From the NCBI GenBank assembly GCA_041917055.1, contig JAYRYJ010000001.1:1-64000 (forward strand): DNA of 64,000 nucleotides, given 5' to 3'. The notes below the pieces were generated by a model. That model saw only the letters and a program-made list of their open reading frames with translations, had not been told where the DNA came from and made no database searches. Shown here in pieces: positions 61,171 through 64,000 of the stretch. Each line of letters begins with the position of its first letter. The stretch's first letter is position 1. The position numbers and the translations under genes are program-made. The DNA comes from Pseudaquidulcibacter sp041917055. GTDB taxonomy: Bacteria; Pseudomonadota; Alphaproteobacteria; Caulobacterales; Aquidulcibacteraceae.

Positions 61171-61740
61171 ATGGCAAGTTCGAGATTAGGAAAGAAAGAT
61201 TGGGTAAAAGCCGGCTTTCGCGCCTTAAGTACAGGTGGCGTTGGTGCGATTCGGATTGAGGCAATTGCCCGCGAAATTGGGACTACCAAAGGCAGTTTTT
61301 ATTGGCATTTCAAAGACCTACCGGAACTTAAGGCCGCAATGCTTGAATATTACTTAACCCAGGGAACTGAGGCGGTAATCAAACATATTGCACCCATTAT
61401 AAACCCTGAAATGGCGCTTATGACTTTGATACGAACTGCGACCGCGCCGCCACCTGACGATATTGGTGGGCAAAATGCTGAAATTGCGGTGCGTGATTGG
61501 GCGCGTTGGGACACAAATGCCCAAGCCAAAGTAAATGAAATAGACGAAATTCGTACCGATTTTCTTGTTAAATACCTGCTGCAATTGGGTTTTAATGAGG
61601 CCGATGCCAAGGTCCGCGCAAATATTATGTATGCAGCCTATGTCGGATTTATAAGCCTTCGCGCGACCGGCGCAAAAATCAAAGATGGTCTCTTGAGCGC
61701 CTTTGCGCAATCCATAATCGATGAAGTGAAAAAGAAATAG
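61171..61740 (+). CDS. TetR-family transcriptional regulator
   Basis: A 189-residue TetR protein with GGAGGCG before the ATG. HTH region: WVKAGFRALSTGGVGAIRIEAIAREIGTTKGSFYWHFKDLPELKAAMLEYY, the classic TetR signature. The ligand-binding part is helix-rich and not assigned. It likely represses itself and the divergent membrane-protein pair through the palindrome in between. Converges on a Sel1 gene with one base between the stops. Confidence 0.93.
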   Translation: MASSRLGKKDWVKAGFRALSTGGVGAIRIEAIAREIGTTKGSFYWHFKDLPELKAAMLEYYLTQGTEAVIKHIAPIINPEMALMTLIRTATAPPPDDIGGQNAEIAVRDWARWDTNAQAKVNEIDEIRTDFLVKYLLQLGFNEADAKVRANIMYAAYVGFISLRATGAKIKDGLLSAFAQSIIDEVKKK

Positions 61741-61741
61741 G

Positions 61742-62494
61742 TTATTCTGATAATTGATACTTGGTCTTCAATTCTTCGACATAATCGCACGCATCCGCCA
61801 CACTATTGTCACAGGCCAATAATGCCGTGTCATAGGCTTTTTTCGGTGACTTTTCAGTTGCAATCCCGTCTTCATACATTTTGGCGGCATAAAGACAATT
61901 CATACCATTATCGAAATCGCACGCGTTTTGGAAAATTGCCAATGCGCCAACCTCATCCTTCGGTGTTTTAGTGCCATTGAGCTTGAAAGTGCCAAGATAT
62001 TTGCATGAAATTGTATAAAGAAAGCCGCAGCCTTTTTCCAAATACGAAATATCGATTGTCTCCAAAATCGGAAGATCGTTTTCATCAAACGCCAAGCCGC
62101 GTTTGAAGCAGCCCTGACCCTCGCCGCCGTTGCAGGCCGTTTCATAATATTTAAGGGCGTTTGCGCGCGATTTTGGCGCGCCTTTGCCACTTTCAATCAT
62201 TTCACCCGCCGCCATACAACCGGTTTTACGACCATAATCACACCCAAGAATATACTTACCAAGTGCTTCCTTTTGGCTTTCGTCGTTCTGAGATTTGGAA
62301 AGAAGGATATGCCCGATAGTTACACAAGCCGCGCCGTATTTCATGTCGCATGATTGTTTGTATAATTGAAAAGCCTCATCATTTTTATTGGCATTTGCCG
62401 CCGCCATTGCCGCATCATATTTTGCTTTGCCCTGGTCTTGGGCGAAGGCTGATGTTGCGAAAAACAGACTGAAAACCAATGTTAAGAATTTCAT
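61742..62494 (-). CDS. Secreted cysteine-rich Sel1-repeat protein
   Basis: A 250-residue protein with signal peptide MKFLTLVFSLFFATSAFAQ and about six Sel1-like repeats with C-x7-C pairs (CDMKYGAAC, CDYGRKTGC, CNGGEGQGC, CDFDNGMNC). Same class as the pair at 11.3-12.6 kb. Likely periplasmic. Function unknown. Its ribosome site GGGAGAAG is good. Confidence 0.88.
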   Translation of the reverse strand: MKFLTLVFSLFFATSAFAQDQGKAKYDAAMAAANANKNDEAFQLYKQSCDMKYGAACVTIGHILLSKSQNDESQKEALGKYILGCDYGRKTGCMAAGEMIESGKGAPKSRANALKYYETACNGGEGQGCFKRGLAFDENDLPILETIDISYLEKGCGFLYTISCKYLGTFKLNGTKTPKDEVGALAIFQNACDFDNGMNCLYAAKMYEDGIATEKSPKKAYDTALLACDNSVADACDYVEELKTKYQLSE

Positions 62495-62556
62495 GGAACT
62501 TCTCCCTACTCGAGAGAAACATACAATTGTGCCCCAATTTGGGCAATGCCTAAAAC

Positions 62557-63348
62557 CTAATTAGGTTTAACCATATGGGACTTTGGTGGTGGCATATTTG
62601 CATTTGTATTGTATAAAACGCACCCGTCTTCATCATCAAGTTCGCAGGCTTTTTGATAATAGACTAAATAAGATTTATCGGCATTTTCTTTTAGTGTCGA
62701 GCCTGCCAAAATGCATGATTGCGCATCATCTTGCTCGCAACCCGTTTTGAAAATCGAAACCGCTTTTGCTTTGTCTTTTGTAACGCCACCCTCGCCATTT
62801 CGATAAATCAAACCTGCAAGATTGCACGCAAATGAATATTCCATTTCGCATGATTTCACGAAAATTGGCAAATTTTCCTTAGGGCTTTTCGCCTTTCCAT
62901 CGGGCGTTTCTTCATAAACCATTTCGAAACATGATTGACCATCGCCATAATCGCAGCCCAGCGCCATGAATTTATTTGCATTTTCTTTTGATTTATCGAT
63001 ACCTTCGCCATTTTGGTAAGCCCAAGCGACAGAATAGCAACCAATACCATTCTTGAGATTGCAAGATTTTGAATAAATTTCGAAGCTCTTCTCCCTATCG
63101 CGTCTGAAACCAAATCCATACGCATAAGAAAGCGCTAGCGAATTGCAACTTGGCGCGTGGTTTTGGTCACAACCGCGAACAAAAATCCCATTCGCCTCGT
63201 CATCTTTACCAAAATATTGGAGGTCGAGCGCGGCCTCGTAAGCTGCATCAAGGCTTTGGTTTTGCTCGACAGGCGTTGCAAGCGCGATATTTGCACTAGC
63301 AAGAACTGCAAATGCTAATGTCATTATTCTTGCAATGCAAAGTTTCAT
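62557..63348 (-). CDS. Secreted cysteine-rich Sel1-repeat protein
   Basis: A 263-residue protein with signal peptide MKLCIARIMTLAFAVLASANIALA and six to seven repeats, with pairs CDQNHAPSC, CNLKNGIGC, CDYGDGQSC, CEMEYSFAC, CEQDDAQSC and CELDDEDGC, each C-x7-C. This regularity is the Hcp signature. The end is Pro-rich. It lies between the other Sel1 gene and the ABC exporter. Confidence 0.88.
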   Translation of the reverse strand: MKLCIARIMTLAFAVLASANIALATPVEQNQSLDAAYEAALDLQYFGKDDEANGIFVRGCDQNHAPSCNSLALSYAYGFGFRRDREKSFEIYSKSCNLKNGIGCYSVAWAYQNGEGIDKSKENANKFMALGCDYGDGQSCFEMVYEETPDGKAKSPKENLPIFVKSCEMEYSFACNLAGLIYRNGEGGVTKDKAKAVSIFKTGCEQDDAQSCILAGSTLKENADKSYLVYYQKACELDDEDGCVLYNTNANMPPPKSHMVKPN

Positions 63349-63362
63349 TTAGCGCTAATTCC

Positions 63363-64000
63363 TTAATTCAAATCACGCAAACTTGGTTTTTCGTCTTTAA
63401 CTTTTGCCAAAGTTTCCAATGCTTCATCAGCTGATTTTTGGCGTTCCCACATTGAATGATATAGGCCGTTTTGCGCCAATAAATTGTCGTGCTTGCCGCG
63501 TTCGGCAATCACGCCATCTTTTAGAACAATGATTTCATCGGCGCCGACAATTGTCGAAAGGCGGTGGGCGATTACCAATGTGGTGCGATTTTTGGAAACT
63601 TCATCTAAAGCAGCCTGAATTTCGCGTTCGGTATGTGTGTCCAAGGCCGAAGTGGCTTCGTCCAAAATCAAAAGCGGTGGCGCTTTTAAAATGGTGCGCG
63701 CAATGGCGACCCTTTGTTTTTCACCGCCCGACAATTTAAGGCCGCGCTCGCCTACTTCGGAATCATAGCCCTTGGGCTGTGACGCAATAAATTCCGAAAT
63801 TTGCGCCCTGTTTGCGGCTTCTTCAATTTCATCGCGTGTCGCGCCAATACGTCCATAGCCGATATTATAGGCAATAGTGTCATTGAAAAGTACGGTATCT
63901 TGGGGAACCATACCAATAAGTTTCCGCAAACTTGTTTGGGTAACATCGCGAATATCTTGACCGTCAATTTTTATGGCACCGCCTTTAACATCATAAAAGC
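63363..64000 (-). CDS. ABC exporter ATP-binding/permease protein (ATM1-type), 3' end only
   Basis: The frame runs off the window; the visible part is 212 residues of an ABC ATPase. Motifs: Q-loop VPQDTVLFNDT, signature LSGGEKQ, Walker B LLILDEATSALD, H-loop IAHRLST. The sequence DGQDIRDVTQTSLRKLIG and GERGLKLSGGEKQR, with NGLYHSMWERQ at the end, fits the ATM1-type fused exporter common in alphaproteobacteria, linked to metal or glutathione-compound transport. The permease half lies outside the window. Confidence 0.88.
   Translation of the reverse strand, partial: FYDVKGGAIKIDGQDIRDVTQTSLRKLIGMVPQDTVLFNDTIAYNIGYGRIGATRDEIEEAANRAQISEFIASQPKGYDSEVGERGLKLSGGEKQRVAIARTILKAPPLLILDEATSALDTHTEREIQAALDEVSKNRTTLVIAHRLSTIVGADEIIVLKDGVIAERGKHDNLLAQNGLYHSMWERQKSADEALETLAKVKDEKPSLRDLN

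Noticed and set aside
1..64000. CRISPR array
   Set aside because: No regularly spaced direct repeats with unique spacers were seen; the repeats found are palindromic, dispersed and irregularly spaced.

Overview
This 64-kb window looks like ordinary chromosome of an AT-rich alphaproteobacterium (roughly 40% GC by eye). Supporting signs are the small-type SRP RNA gene next to dnaX, a GapR/DUF2312 protein, a TIGR02302/DUF4175 membrane protein, DUF2333, an ATM1-type ABC exporter, an autotransporter-type LuxR/PAS-like regulator family common in alphaproteobacteria, and a DnaX lacking three of the four zinc cysteines. A Caulobacterales/Hyphomonadaceae-like host is my inference (GapR, CC0125-like lipoprotein, many secreted peptidases), not a proven placement.

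Layout: 1-8.9 kb, a hybrid histidine kinase cut by the window edge, a membrane-anchored nuclease and tamA-tamB. 9-11.3 kb, ybaB, dnaX and the SRP RNA. 11.3-12.6 kb, two cysteine-rich Sel1 proteins. 12.7-18.1 kb, mutS and a second hybrid kinase. 18.1-24.8 kb, a VWA lipoprotein, a lipoprotein, rpe, glmM, folD, yggU, yggT. 24.9-31.4 kb, a LuxR-type regulator, an M14 peptidase, DUF4175. 31.4-36 kb, LhgO-like oxidase, msrA, gapR, a TPR protein, leuC. 36-40.7 kb, an arginine-succinyltransferase operon (M20 hydrolase, astA, astD, DUF1444 protein). 40.7-47.7 kb, small housekeeping genes, EVE, UspA-like, DUF2333, recQ. 47.7-50.4 kb, crotonase, ABM protein, acyltransferase, tRNA-Thr. 50.5-55.7 kb, a fatty-acid/acyl-CoA operon (MerR regulator, acyl-CoA dehydrogenase, OsmC, thioesterase, thiolase) interrupted by a DUF559 nuclease gene lying between inverted palindromic repeats. 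55.8-64 kb, a DPP4-like peptidase, NlpC/P60, MarR, a TetR regulator divergent from two membrane proteins, two more Sel1 proteins and the 3' end of an ABC exporter.

The genes are packed tightly. Many same-strand neighbours overlap by ATGA, TAATG, GTGA or TTGA, which suggests translational coupling. Convergent protein-coding pairs either abut within 7 bases or are separated by a repeat.

The least explained parts are three repeat families. (1) Two related hairpin arrays (21508-21848 and 28766-29070), whose stems differ by paired, structure-preserving substitutions. (2) A 56-base two-hairpin repeat flanking the DUF559 nuclease gene in inverted orientation; the differences fall in loops or keep pairing, and a 19-base relic lies one gene further down. 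(3) A MITE of about 163 bases with TA ends (three full copies, one fragment) that supplies stop codons to four genes and a start codon to one, and that brackets a marR gene with two opposed copies.
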